Source of the DNA: Gymnogyps californianus
Taxonomy: Eukaryota; Chordata; Aves; Accipitriformes; Cathartidae
DNA: 64,000 nucleotides
NCBI RefSeq assembly: GCF_018139145.2
Contig: NC_059474.1
Span: forward strand, 38,148,344 to 38,212,343
Direction of reading: 5' to 3'
The translations under genes were made by a program, and so were the position numbers. The notes under the pieces were generated by a model, which was given only the letters and a program-made list of their open reading frames with translations, ran no database searches and was not told the origin of the DNA. Of this stretch, positions 13,858 to 26,690 are shown in pieces. Numbering within the stretch: the first letter of the stretch is position 1; every line of letters begins with the position of its first letter.

Positions 13858-15252
13858 TGAATAACACACAGTTCAGCCCCACTAAAGAGAAAAAGATTGC
13901 ACACAGAATGCAATGCTATTCTGATGCTTAACCTGGCAAAACACAGCTGCTGCTTTAAAAGGAAATTTTCCATATACCCTGTTCCAGACTTCAGAAAACA
14001 TAGCGAACAATATACAGTACACCGGAGTTTAAAAAAACAGCGTACCTGTGGGGAAGGGGAAAAATACTGAAGGAACTTAAAAATGTTACTGTTCCTGTCT
14101 GATGTCCTGTGCCCAACATGGTTCTCCCAACACAACCCCTATTATATTTCTAAAAAAATATAGTAAGCATCAGGCTGGAATAGAAAAAAAAGACCATGGA
14201 GCAGACAACTATGTGTAAAGACATTTGTACAGGGAACGTGGAATTTTATTCCTGATACAAGTCATTTTCCAAACTGTCCCGGAAAAGATGAGACACAGAG
14301 GAATGTGTCCACACATGAGATTAGAAAGTTAGAACAGATTTACAATATAAAGGCTCTTCTGCTGTCTCAAGAGGAAATCACTGTCTTTTTGGATGTCAAT
14401 CAATACAGCTATTACAGGCAGCACAGTGGCTAAAATATTCTTAATAGGATTCTCACCCAAGGAAACATGAATGCAGAACTCCCAAATAATTTCCTATCTG
14501 AGTTTAGTCATGGATGCAAAGATGACCTTAACAATCTCAGTGTAATATGGAGCAGGGTTCCATTCAACTTGCATAAAAATGTACACAAATTCTGTACAGA
14601 TGTATTTCTAACTAGACACCTTGACATCATCTGGAATACATGCAGCATCTCTGAAGTTTCAGTGGTAATCATACTTCTGTTTAAGCACTTATATTTTCTG
14701 TTGTTACTTGATGCTTCACACCAATTTTTAAAAGAAAATTATTGTAATGATAAAGTTCACAGGCTGAAAAAGGAAAGTTAATACTGTTCTTTAAAAAAGC
14801 AGTTATCAATCCATGCCTTCAAAATGCAGCTCTTGATTCAATTCAGTTTAAGTAACTGCTTCATTCCTTTAAAATTATTTTATTCTGAACATTTCTTTTC
14901 ATAGAGAACATTACCTACACATGTTAGGAAATCACTGTCTATAAATTATGTACGACAGAAACACTAGTGTATAATAGCTCTACTTAAATAAATATGTATT
15001 ATTTATAGTGTCACAGGTGAAGTACTAAAAGAAATGATACAGTCTGCCAAGAATCTTACTGCAAAAATAACTTGTCCTAAATGCTGAACATGTGTAGTAT
15101 TGGCTTTTTTTCCCTGCTATTTGGATATTTTTAGTAAAATTGTAATAAAATATTTCAAAATAAACATTGCATTATTAATGTACTTCTTATTCACCCTAGG
15201 GCAGCTCTGGCATAAATCTATCATTTAAATTCTTCACTCTTCTTACATTATA

Positions 15253-15368
15253 CACAATGGAGCTAGTTCTGATGTCATTTACAGTACCTTTTAAACTGGT
15301 GGAACTTCATGAATATTATAGAAACTGCTCCTGATCTACACCAGATGACACAACAGACAAATGAGGTG
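15253..15368. repeat. Probable remnant of an ancient palindromic amniote repeat
   Basis: Two neighbouring stretches, ACAATGGAGCTAGTTCTGAT near 15,254 and GAAACTGCTCCTGATCTACA near 15,321, resemble the remembered core TCAATGGAGTTACTCCTGATTTACACCAGTGTAA of an old amniote repeat. Similarity is short and by eye, so this call is weak. The same core is clearer near 62.1 kb in this window. Confidence 0.35.
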
Positions 15369-16069
15369 TAGCTTTTCTGTAGTGGCCTCTCTGTTTTGTT
15401 TCTGTTTCTAAATCAGTGCTGAAAGCTGAAGTAGCACATGCAGTATTTAATGTTCTAAAATGAACTCCAATCAATATCTTTGCCCTATATTTCTGCTGAA
15501 AACCATACTACCGCTGTAATAAAGCAAGGCACTTTCTCTAGCATTCCTGGTATTTCACACAAAGAAAATGTATCCTGATTAATTTATCTCTAATTACACA
15601 AATTCTTTATACTTTCAACACTTGTCATTGTTTGTGATACGAAAAACAGGATCAATCAATTCAAAATGGGACTAAAGTACATGGTTCTTAAATTACATTA
15701 TAGATCTCTTTCCTGTTCAGAGGGGATTAATGTATCAGTATTACTTTGTATTTTGGGGCACTAATAATCTTGAACTATCAGGAAAGAAAACATGGCAACA
15801 AATTGGTTGTTTTCTTCAGTTGCTGCCACAATGCTGAAAGTAAAAGATAAAACTTAGGAACATGCCCCCCAACCTTCACAGAAGTATTTATGTATGCTCA
15901 TTAAAGATGCTTGCTCATTAATTAGAAGTGTACAATGCTTCATTCATCCAAATAGTATAAATCTATAAATTCAGTCAATTAACTTGGAATTAGAACACTC
16001 ATGTATCAGCTCTTAGTAAGAAAGCTTTCAGCTTTCCACATATCTTATAGCTAAAAAAATACATAGAGG

Positions 16070-16083
16070 TTTTTTTTTTTTTT
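16070..16083. repeat. Poly(T) run of 14
   Basis: A homopolymer T run is followed by TATTAATAAGC. On the minus strand this would read as an AATAA-containing sequence running into poly(A), but no retrocopy body was recognised, so it is annotated only as a homopolymer. Confidence 0.8.
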
Positions 16084-17380
16084 ATTAATAAGCTACATTT
16101 CTTGTTGCTAATGCCCTTAAACATTAAAGGGCTCAAGGTCTGTTATGGTGATCTGGAGGTACCTCTGCAAGTTTTTGGCACATTTCTGCAAGCAAGCAAA
16201 GCGATGGAAATCAACCCATGCAGAACTTGATGTGCACATCTGGAGGTTTCCAGATCTGCCATCTTCAGTGTTCAGCCAATCACTTACCCAGTATCTAAAT
16301 TTAAAAATGTGCTATTGGTTCAAGGTGCCTTATTCCGGATGCCAACTGCACAGCAAGATATTTGGTAGTTTTCCAGCCCGATTTTCAGAGTCTGGCCTCA
16401 ATAATTGAGAACAGCATTTTCTGAAGCACATTTGTAATTATACTGTTAGAAGACATCTTAACAAATAATCTCAAAGACTGCAATGCATTAGTCAATTCTT
16501 CAAACTTGGTTACATAGGTAAGATCATTAAGTTCTTTTGCAGTGCCCTCTGGCAAGTGTAGGAAAGACAACATTTTGCCGCATTCATGTCAGTGAAACAA
16601 GGGTTTTGCCATACACTTGCTTTCTGACTATTGCACCCAACTCAGCATTTTAATATCACTCCAATTAAACCATGTTATGCACAACCTAGGAAGCCAATGA
16701 ATGCAGAATATCCATCTAACACCCACTACAACAACAGTTTCAAAAATTAATAAGAATCCAGTTTTCTTATTCTGGAATAATCTCCATTTTTGTAAGAGAG
16801 AATAAAGAGTAAAATGATTATGTATGTAATATTAACTTTATTGTTGCTGAAAAGTGCTGCCTCGCTTCTGAAATTCCATCTAGTTGGTATGAAAAAACCA
16901 GCACATTTTAACCTTTAAACAGCATGAGGCATGTGGACTAAAGAAGAATTTTATTTGCACTCTTGCTGCAAATGTTTCATGGGATTAAAATATTTTAAAG
17001 ATTGGTCTAGATCCATATGGCATTCCTCTGAATAACACCAGCCCAGCAATCTTTATGATAGGAGAACATGGGTTGAAAATTTCTGTGGAAAAGAAGAAAG
17101 AAGTAAATCTAATTCCTCCATCTTGGAGAACACTGGTTACGCTTCAGGGTTTTTCCATTTCTAGTAGAGCTTTCACACAAGCTGGTGAGACAACAGGACC
17201 AAATCACATTGCAGATGATACTATCAAATCAATTAATTACACTCTCTTTCAGAAACTTATTTTTCTAAACCAAAACTTTGTGCACATGTGTAAGCATACA
17301 GTTAAACAAGGCAACAGTGTGTGCTGCATATACGGGAAGATCTTTGCTTGGATCTGTCTTCTATAGGTTGTCCGAAAGTC

Positions 17381-17750
17381 ACGTGTTTAGCCAACACAAT
17401 CAGAGCCGCTAGTCTATCCACCTTGAGGGATTCCATACTGCCCACCTCCTAGCAAGGTCCAGAGTTTCTTATTCACTCACCCCACGACAGCCAATGCAAG
17501 GCCCCTTGTCTGACATGCGCGTGCATTCCTATGATCTCCTCTCTGTAACACCAGGGGCTCTATTTGTCCCTCACTCCCTTGCCGTCTTTAGTTCTATGAA
17601 CCCGATGTCCATTCCTCCTTTTCCCAAGGGTTCCCTCTAGCCATGAAGCAGAGCGCCCTATGGTCTTCCTTTCCACATTCCGCCACACTCCCATCCTCAC
17701 CCAGCTTTTGATATGATGGTGTCCCACTACCAACATTTTTTTTTTCTTTC
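17381..17750. other. C-rich, pyrimidine-skewed patch ending in a splice-acceptor-like motif
   Basis: From about 17,381 to 17,710 the plus strand becomes markedly C-rich with scattered CpGs, contrasting with AT-rich flanks. It ends in a T run then CTTTCAG at about 17,737-17,752, an excellent match to a polypyrimidine tract plus AG acceptor. The frame after it stays open for about 39 codons before a TAG, but no donor consensus or recognisable protein follows. It is not called as an exon. It may be a decayed mobile element. Confidence 0.35.
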
Positions 17751-17752
17751 AG

Positions 17753-20160
17753 CATAACAAAAATCTGTTTGGAAGATGGGCAAAACTGACAGCTGCTATG
17801 CTGAAAAGCCTTGAAAGAGTGCTACTGAGGGCTTTGATGCACTCACGCCACCAAAAGTACTTAAGGCTATAGCTCTGCTATACAAGTAGCAGGGACCCAC
17901 ATCTATGACCGATTTTCCTTCTTTTTCTAGTTTTATTTATTGAACCAGTAGGGTTCTGTTCACTGACACCTAGAACATTTCCTGAAACATGGAGAAGATC
18001 TGATTAGGAAATAACCTTATAAAATACACACAGAGGTGTATAGTTGACCTGAGTATAAATTCAGCCAAATACTTGAGCTGGAGAAAGACATACCCAAGAA
18101 TCATCATACTGCTAGCCTCACCATAAAAAGAAAGCCGCGTGAGTAAACAAACGCCTTTCTTTGTTTCATAGTTCCTACAGTTGAATCTATAGCTTACATA
18201 AGATAATTTCTCTACCATTTGCTTTCTTGTTCACATGCGATTTCCAAGTCTGTAAACATACCAGTAAATTATTTTATTGAACCTGATGTGAATGTTAAAA
18301 AATGATATTTGGAAATTTGCAACACTTTTTACAAGGAAGGACTCAATAAAATGTAGGAGTGTTAAGCAGTGTTAACTACTCCATGTCATGCTTGGATCCT
18401 CTTCTGAGGGGAACCTGATTTCCCTGTCTTCATGATTCTCTCCTACTGTCTTCCAAACAATCATTTTTAAAAGCAGCAGGATCCCTGTTAACACAGTAGT
18501 GTTAATGTGTTTCCACAGAATCTTCTGTAAGATTGAGAAATTACCTCTTCTCTTTATTTGCCATTCTAATATTGTAGCAAAGTCTCAGATGGTACAAATT
18601 TTCCTCAAAAATGTACTGAATACATCCCATATGCATCTGCCAAGCCAGGTTAGGTACTGGCTATACATTACTATGAACAATCTCAGAACTCCCTTTGGCA
18701 TGGGTACAGAATTTCAACAAGAGTAATTGTTACAAATGTATAGTTAGTTTGGTGAATCTTGCTGATTTCCTTAAATCCCTAAAAATCTGAATTCATGTGA
18801 CAGTTTCAGCCTTATGATCCTTTGCTCCTACTCCCTTTCTCCCCAGAAAACTCTAGATAAAAGCTCCAACAGGTTAATGTTTTTTTGGCACACCTGCTTC
18901 TGAATAAGGAGTTGAAAATATAACAATAAAAACTCAAAAGCTGGAAAATTCAACAAACCTCAATATGCATTGTTGTACAAAAATCTCAGGATGTTAATAA
19001 GCAATCTTATTATTTCTTATCCAAACCAGTGAAGCCTAACAACAGTAATTACTCTCTTTACCTGTACAGTCCTTTCTGCTACAAAATATAGACTGACAGG
19101 GAACAGCAGTATATTGGTTGTGGTAGTTGTCTTTCTTTTACTGTATCTGAGGAACACATACTAAATACTATGCTCCATGCAGTTTGGTAAGAAGAAGAGG
19201 AGTGAGAAGAATTCTATTTAAAAAATAGAAATTGAAATGGCCTGATTGGAAATTACTGTGTACAACCCTCTCTGCTGAAATAAAGCTGCTAATTGTTTGC
19301 TGTTCTATAGACTGTGCGGTCTTTCAGTTAACAGCAAAAAGTGGCCTTTATGAAAGATTATCTGAATTAATGAAAATGCGGTTTGGAAATTACAACATAA
19401 TCACCCATTACCATACAAGACATGCATTAAAATCCTGAATCAGTGTTTGTTGAGCTAAAAAGATGCTTGGTCTACAAAAAAAAAGAAAGCAAAAGCACAC
19501 AACAGGACTTTTGGTCTCTGCATCCATGGCTATAAAAAAAGCAAGGCTTAATGTATTATGCATATAAAACAAATGGGAAAGGACACAAAGTAGCAATAAA
19601 AATATTGGAAAATTATATGCAAAAATCAACCAAACAAAAGGTTTTATCTAGTGGAAAAGCTTTGCGGTGCTTAAATTCTGATGCGCACAGAGGTAAGTAT
19701 CTCAATAAAAAACTGAAAAGTCAAACATGGAACTAAGTCCCAAGTTCCTTAACACTAGAAGGCTGACAGCTGACATAATTTATTAATGTTAAAAATAAAT
19801 ATATATTTTATAAAGTTCCAAACAAAATATTATTAAAAGTTTTCTCAGTTATGAATAAAAATCACAGCAGCAATAGGAGAGACCTAGATGAGTTTAGTCT
19901 GCCTACCAGTTTTTAAAAATTTATTAGACAATTGGTGGTGCTTTACTCTTACTGTAAAAGCTCCTTTACAACTAATCAGAAATGATAATGTGAATGAAAA
20001 GTTTAAGAATTAAGCTATTAAATACCCTCTGAACAATCTTTTATCAGTTTGATAAGCATACAGTATACTGAAGTAGTTAATAGGGAGTTGAGAGAGCTTT
20101 ACAAAAAAAAAAAGGATTTATCTGCCTGATAAAGCACTGCTGCAGAAGTCCTTATTGCTG
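17753..20160. other. AT-rich non-coding sequence, no gene seen
   Basis: No gene, RNA or recognisable repeat was seen. The longest frames are near 80 codons with no domain. An 11-base A run lies near 20,103. Confidence 0.5.
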
Positions 20161-21560
20161 TTCTGAACGTGTATCGGCGTGAAAAGAGAAGATTTCCTCC
20201 TCTGTTTTTAATATTTTATTAATTAAAACCCCCCAACCTTTCTTTGCTTTCATTAAGTGTTGAAGAGCTTCATTAATATAGAAACCACTGTAACTTTCTG
20301 CCCCTTATAACAGTTCTCCCATGACAGCAATAGTGACATATCAACAATCAGTATTCTGCATCCTAATGGTGGTTTTCAAGCAAGCCTCATAGTTCAGACG
20401 GGGGCAGTAAAAGCTTACACTATCCCTTTAAGGCTTTCTTGATGTCTTTTGGCATTCTTTTATAATTACAGCTTTTACTGTAAGCACTGTACTGAAGGCA
20501 TTGTGCTGCAATTCAGTCCTGTGAAATGATTTGAGATCAGTGTAAATGCCACTTTTTAAACAACTAAACTGGAGAACATTTACTTTCCTTTTAGAATACA
20601 AACGCAACTAGAGCAAATATGCAATTAACTATCAAAATAAAATGCTGGTCTGGGAGATTTGGACAATTTTCAGACAATTGCATAGCAATAACTCTGTCCC
20701 TCTCCATTTCCAAATTCCCTCTAAAGTCTCCAACCCAACAACAGATTACACTCACACTTTTTTTGTGCTTGTAAAAGGTATGTATAATGGAGGAAAAATA
20801 TTAAGTATGAGTTTTAAGAGCTGAAGATACAAGGTTTGTAAGAGATGAATATCTAAAATATTGGTGCTGTGTGCATGAATGTAATGCCTCAACAGGTATG
20901 AAACATACTGAATGAGGATTTGCCAGTAAGATGGAAAGGACTGAGCAGATGTGCTTTGTACCAAATGATTTTCATATTTCAATGTGACAAAATAGATGAG
21001 CCACATAAAGCTTAATTTCAGTTGCAAATTGCAAGCTGGAGTAAGTTCCAGAATAGTAAACAATTAGCTGCTTTATTTTCTTTTTAATAAGACTAAATTA
21101 CCAGATAGTATCTACTGGCATCAACTTGGCTAATAAAAATCTGTTTAATAGGATTTGCCATTTTTCCAGTTGCTATCATGATCAGCTTTGCATTTTGATT
21201 ATCTTTAAACTTTGCCTCAATTTTCTCATACAAAAGCTCTCAGTAGTAATTGCTTTAACATTTATTCCAGGTCAAGTGGTTAAGTATGAATAATGATGTG
21301 TCAAAAATGTACAGTAGTGCTGTCAATAGAGCAATTACCATTTAGCTAGAGATTATTATGGCACAAGAGCACATTAACTGGGCACAGTAAACAGAACAAC
21401 AAAGAAAGAAGGGGCAAAGGGACCAAACTGTTTTCAAAACCTGCCCGTGTTATACAGTGTGTGTTACTGACAGATATTAGTTGTTACATAAGAGCAATTA
21501 ACTCCGCAATCAGCTTCACTCAGCAGCACTGGATTAGAATGCTTCCAATTAGAACAAGAA
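20161..21560. promoter_or_regulatory. Candidate conserved regulatory block, rich in homeodomain-type sites
   Basis: This block has the texture of vertebrate conserved non-coding elements: balanced AT-rich sequence without simple repeats, and dense TAAT/ATTA words. Between 21,061 and 21,552 the hexamer CAATTA or its complement TAATTG occurs at 21,061, 21,247, 21,332, 21,495 and 21,546. That is five times in about 500 bases, where fewer than one is expected from composition. Further AT-rich motifs such as TTAATTAAAA occur near 20,218. CAATTA/TAATTG is the core recognised by many homeodomain factors. Conservation is inferred, not measured; the block may simply be unique AT-rich DNA. Confidence 0.3.
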
Positions 21561-24500
21561 GTTAGAAGTATGTTTCTAGAACATTGGCTTAATTTTTTAA
21601 AATAATCTCACAATGGCTTTGTTTTCCCTTGCACATTTTGCATTGCTGTTTGGAAAGTGATTGCCAACTGGCATGATGCTTAAAGCTTACCCAAATCACT
21701 AGGAAGCACACTAATAAAAATACAGCATATGTCTGTCTGTGGTCATTGGTGGTGGTGTAAAAGCTAAGATTTTTTTTCCACATGATTTTTATAGGAAGAA
21801 TGTTCTGATTCGATGTCAACTTGCAATTTAATGCATTACTGACTAACCTGACAAAAAAAGTTTAACAGCAAGTCACAGGTTGAGATGTGTTTTTCTACAG
21901 CCTCTAATAGCTAGCAATCATTTTGGTATTATTCCTTTAATTACAGCAGCATAAAAACTATAAAGTTCTGCCTACAAAAGCTATTTGTTCAGGTATATCT
22001 TTAAATAGACCTCTAACCCTATTAAAGACATGAAAATTACAGTCTGGCAGAGCACAGAAGTGTGACCTCTCAAAAACTGTCTCCTCCAAAAGCAAAAGCC
22101 ATCTGTATTATCCAGTCTGCTCACGTTGGCTGAAGAACTAAGCAATCTCTAGAAACTCCCAAGTTAACAATGTATGTGCCATACAGCCTCCAACTTAAAG
22201 TATTCAAAATGAATCTTGTAAAAACATATATCAATATACAAAATCTTGCTTTCTGCATATCTTATTATTCTAACTTCTCCTGTGCTCAACACAGGACCAT
22301 TACAAGATGATCCAAATTAGTGAGCATTGCTTCTGTTGCCTCTGAGTGGTAATTAGTAAACTTCATGACATTATACTACAGCTGGGTGTAGATAGAAGTA
22401 GGAAGGCACTCCTTCCCCTGAGAAATGTACATATGTTTCACAATTAGATGATGCTAAATTTCATCATGGAAGTGGTGGTACAATTCCACTAGCTCATCTC
22501 TGTATACCCGTTATTTCCATAACTGAGCAGAAATTATGAGCTATGTTGGGTTCTTATAAAAAGAGCTGACGGTGGACATCACTTCCAGATGCAGGCTTTA
22601 TTGAATATGCAATGCCTGGGAAATATACTATGTCTTTGAGCTCCATGTTCTGGAAGTATGAATGTTCTCCCTATATTCAATTACAAATTATTGTAGTCAA
22701 CCTCCACTGCCAAAATAATAAATTGGAAAAAAATAAACTGGAAAAAAATAAACATGCAACTTTGTCAAGAAGGAGTGCTTCATAGGAGCTTACTACTTTT
22801 TTGAGAGGGGGGGAAGAGATTAAATCTTTATTTCTACCTATGCTTCATTGTTGCATTTTTCAGGACATCAGTATAAAATATTTATAAATGAGACAATTCA
22901 ATACTACTAAAAGAAAGTAATTTGTGGCCTTGAATTATAATTATTAATATTTTTATCTTTAGGTAAATTTTAAAATTTCAGGGCATGTAGGTGCCATTCA
23001 CCCACTTCTTCAAGGAAAGCTTATAGTGATTTGAAAGCAAACTTTTCATTGCAAATTAACTGAAAACTTGAGTTTTCCCTGCTCCCATGCCCTTACAATC
23101 TCCTGTGATACATTTTCTGAATGTGTTTCTCATAGCATCTGAAACTTTCCTTTGGCCCTCATGAATTGCCCATGCAATTACTGTGTTCTTCTTCACACGG
23201 TGCCTGTAACAAGCACTGTGATCTAATGACAAGCATCTTCGAAAATCAAGCAGCCCCATGCACTATCTTTTGAATCCTTATTATTACTGAAACCTATTGT
23301 TTTCACTGCTGAGCTTGAACAGATTGCTAACGCAACTTACAAAATGAAAATTGAGAAAATCAGATGTAAAATGTATGAAAAGTTAAAATTAATTTTTTAT
23401 GTGCCTATATACTGTAATTCAACCAGTGTCAATAAGCAGCAATTTGTATCGGATTGTTTCCATTTGTATTACAGTCTTCTCTGATTACAACTTTTCCTCT
23501 ACTAAGAAAGACAGTCAAGCAGTCTATTTTAACCTTCAAGATTGTTAAAGGATGGACAGCATTTGTCTACAGTCTTTATAAATAATTTGAAAGACCAGGT
23601 AGCTTCTAATAGCTAGAACATTAGAGAATATGATCACTGATTCAGATTCAGGACTGAAGTGCTCATAAGCCTGTGCAAAACATGAGAAGGCACAAGCTGC
23701 CATTTAAAGAGCAGCTAAAAACCATAATTCTATCCCATATATCCTGTACCTCACCTCAGCCCATGTACATAGGTTATATGAGTGATGACAGAAATTTAAT
23801 TTGGAGCTCTTTGGAATTTACCCAGGAATTTCTGTCGTGGCTTGCCTCACTAAAGGAAAAAAGACAGAATTCATTCTATTGCTTGAAAATCAATTAAAAT
23901 TATTTTGATTGAGTTTAATTACTATTATGATCTGCATGATTAAAAAACATTTACAAAATTTGTCCCATGCCTTGTAGAATCTACTACAAAGAAACAAAAT
24001 AGGAACAGTACTAGCACAGATAGGGGCAGCTTTAAGGAGACCTGGGGAGTTCTGAAGGAAGAGCTATAGAGATGATCAAGGTAACCGCAAGATGAAGAAG
24101 AAAACAATTCTTTAAAAACATAAAAATAGATAAAATAAAAGTTTTAAACTCTGGTAATAATCAGAAATAATTAGGCAATAATAGGAGAAAACACAATCTT
24201 AGAAATACACTTCCACATTAATAATCCCATGTAAGTCATTGGGAGAATTCATACACTTTAAGATGATTCTAAAAGTACTCGTGTGTTTGCCTATACCTTA
24301 CATGCATCTTTCTTTTTACAGGAGGGATTCAGTGCCTTATTGTTATCTCCTGATGTTTCATATCAACAGTGATAGGTTATAAACCAAGAGATATAAAAAA
24401 ATCTCAAACTATTAATTTCCTGTCCTAATACACTGTCTTATTTAAATAGAAACACCAATCACATTAAAAGAGCAAAAAATGCATGGGCATGGTTAAAGAG

Positions 24501-26300
24501 AGCAACAGAAGCAAAATATTATGCTATACAAGGTAGTTGATTGCCCCACTTCATGATTTGGAACAAATACATTCTCTCTGTGTGGAGACAAACCCAATCT
24601 GTCAAAATGGTAACAGTTTTCCACTCAAAATATACTTGATATGCTTAAAATACTTAAAATTCCATACGTTTACCTCAGGATAGTTTAATACATGTGCAGT
24701 GGGGGGAAAAAAAGAAAAGAAAGAAGAGACTAGAAGCTAAAATAAAAGATGAAAAGTTCATTAAGTAGAAGATATCTTAAGTATGTGTAATATTATAAAG
24801 CAAAGCAGTCTTGTACAATAATTAATTTGCTTAGCTTGCTTTAATTCTTTTCAGGTACTAACTCAAAACAGCATGAATGATATCACAAAGAATTATTAAA
24901 AAACTCATATTAAAAATAGAAGTGTTATCTGAAGACAATATATTTATTGTTTTTATTTTGAACAAACTCATCCTTCTCTTTTCTGGAACAACATATTTAT
25001 TTGCATATATCTACTTGCAAAGATTTTTCCTCCTAGGAATTTGATATGAAAAAATTCAATAAATGAAAAAATTAAAAGCAAACATATGCCACTATGGAAA
25101 CGCTGCAGAAAGGAAGTGATATAACGTTTCCAGATGTTGTTCTCTTATGTTGCCTGCCTGCATTTTGCTGCACACTAGGTACTTTGCAAATATAAAAAAA
25201 AAAAATCAGGCCTTGTACCATATAGAAATCAAAATTAATAATGTAGATAACATACGAAAACTGAAGCAGAAAGGACATACAGAAGTGTTTGGTGGATGTT
25301 CACCTAGATGTAGCGGTGATGGGGAAGGCTAGGGAAGCTATATAAAGCCTTCCCTTTTCCTTTCCCCCTCAAGGCACAACTGAAGAATATAATACAACTT
25401 ACAGTAGAAAAAGGTCTTGAAAGTGCTCAGAGGCCATGAGAATGAAAGATGAGAAACTCCAATGCCAATAATAATTTAGACTTTTATGAATCTTTAACTC
25501 CCATTGCCATCTTGGATAGCTACTTACAGAATTAGGAAAATGAGATAATTTCAGATGTTCTTGTAGCACACTAGAGACCAAGAAATGTGTGAAATGCTGA
25601 CTTTGAGATATTTTATACTGGGACATCTACTCCAGATTTCTCTCTAGTATTTATTTAAAAAACCCACAAAAACATAATATCTCTAAATATCTACAAATAG
25701 AACATTAATAAAAACTTCTACTAGAAAACTCTGTCATTATTCTGAAACCTAAGGACTGAAAGGCACTGTAAAGTTATCCTATTTTATCCTATTAGTGTAA
25801 TTGCAGGTGCCATTCTTCCAGAAAACCTTAATCATTAAAAAAAAAAAAAAAGAAAAAAAAGAAAAAAAAGTGGATTAAGCCATTTGCTTTTTACATTTCA
25901 ATTTAAGTCAATTTCAGAGATTTTAAATGTTGATTTTGATTGTTGACCTAGGCCAAATCTAACAATCTCTCATCACGTCTTAGGTCAATCATCACATTGA
26001 AGGAAACCACAAAGATGAAACACATTTAAATAAACATCTATACTATATCATGCAAAACAGAATAGGATAATATTTGTCTCATGCTCAAAAGTTAAAAATT
26101 CAGTACCAACATCCTTCGTTTTTTCTTTTTCTCCTGGATTAGGCAGTAGAATTGGATTTGCTGTTCTTTTATTAAAAATAGTTTCTCATCACTTTCAGAT
26201 TCCTGTGTTTACAAAACAGTAATGTCTACCCACAGGATGTCTCTAAATGTCTAGACTATTACACTTCTTCTTGCTTCTATCCTCTCCCTACACTTTTGTA
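21561..26300. other. AT-rich non-coding sequence, no gene seen
   Basis: No coding gene, RNA gene or clear transposable element was recognised. Minor structure includes an imperfect tandem pair built on TGGAAAAAAATAAAC at about 22,721-22,753, a purine-rich stretch at 24,701-24,728, and an A-rich array at 25,837-25,870. All open frames are short and featureless. Confidence 0.5.
25837..25870. repeat. A-rich tandem tract
   Basis: A run of 15 A is followed by two units of eight A, with a G before, between and after them, giving a short (A8G)-type array. It is probably slippage-derived or an old, mutated poly(A) tail. No retrocopy body was recognised upstream. Confidence 0.85.
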
Positions 26301-26301
26301 T

Positions 26302-26690
26302 ATCATAGGATCACAGAATGGTTCAGGTGGGAAAGGACCTCAGCAGGTCTCCAGTCCAGCCCCCTGCTCAAAGCAGGGCCTACACTGATTTCACACCAGG
26401 TTGCTCAGGGCTTTGTCTAGCTGGGCCAGAGCTCCCACAGGCCTTCTAGGTCCAATACTTAATTATTCTTGTAGAGGAAACTTTTCTTTTATCTGGTCAA
26501 AGCCTGCCCTGCTTCAGTTTATGACTTGTCTCATCGTCCCGCCATGCACCACTGTGAAGAGCCTGGCTCAGTTTCTCACTAACCATCCTGTAGATATGGA
26601 CAGGCTGCTACTAGGTCCCCCCAAAGCCATCTCTTCTCCAGGCTTGACAATAATAATTTCCTCAGCCTGTCCTCACAGCATCTTTAAAAC
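26302..26690 (-). mobile_element. CR1 LINE, truncated 3' fragment
   Basis: Read on the minus strand this is the 3' end of a chicken-repeat-1 LINE. On the plus strand it starts with two diverged copies of CATAGAAT (26,304-26,319), the complement of the short tandem octamer that ends CR1 elements. Then come the familiar CR1 antisense words AGTCCAGCCCCCTGCTCAAA, CAGGTTGCTCAGGG, GAAGAGCCTGGCTC and CTCTTCTCCAGGCT, in the expected order. CR1 elements move by target-primed reverse transcription and are usually 5'-truncated, as here. No reverse-transcriptase coding region remains. Several insertions and substitutions relative to remembered CR1 sequence suggest an old copy. A 130-codon plus-strand frame over it is a by-product of the antisense strand. 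Confidence 0.9.

Larger units (their letters stand above)
13858..17380. other. AT-rich non-coding sequence
   Basis: No gene was recognised. The longest frames are a 93-codon one at 13,854-14,135 (minus) and a 104-codon one at 14,467-14,781 (plus). Both read as low-similarity filler without domains. The interval contains a probable ancient palindromic repeat near 15,253-15,368 and a run of 14 T at 16,070-16,083, listed separately. Confidence 0.5.
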
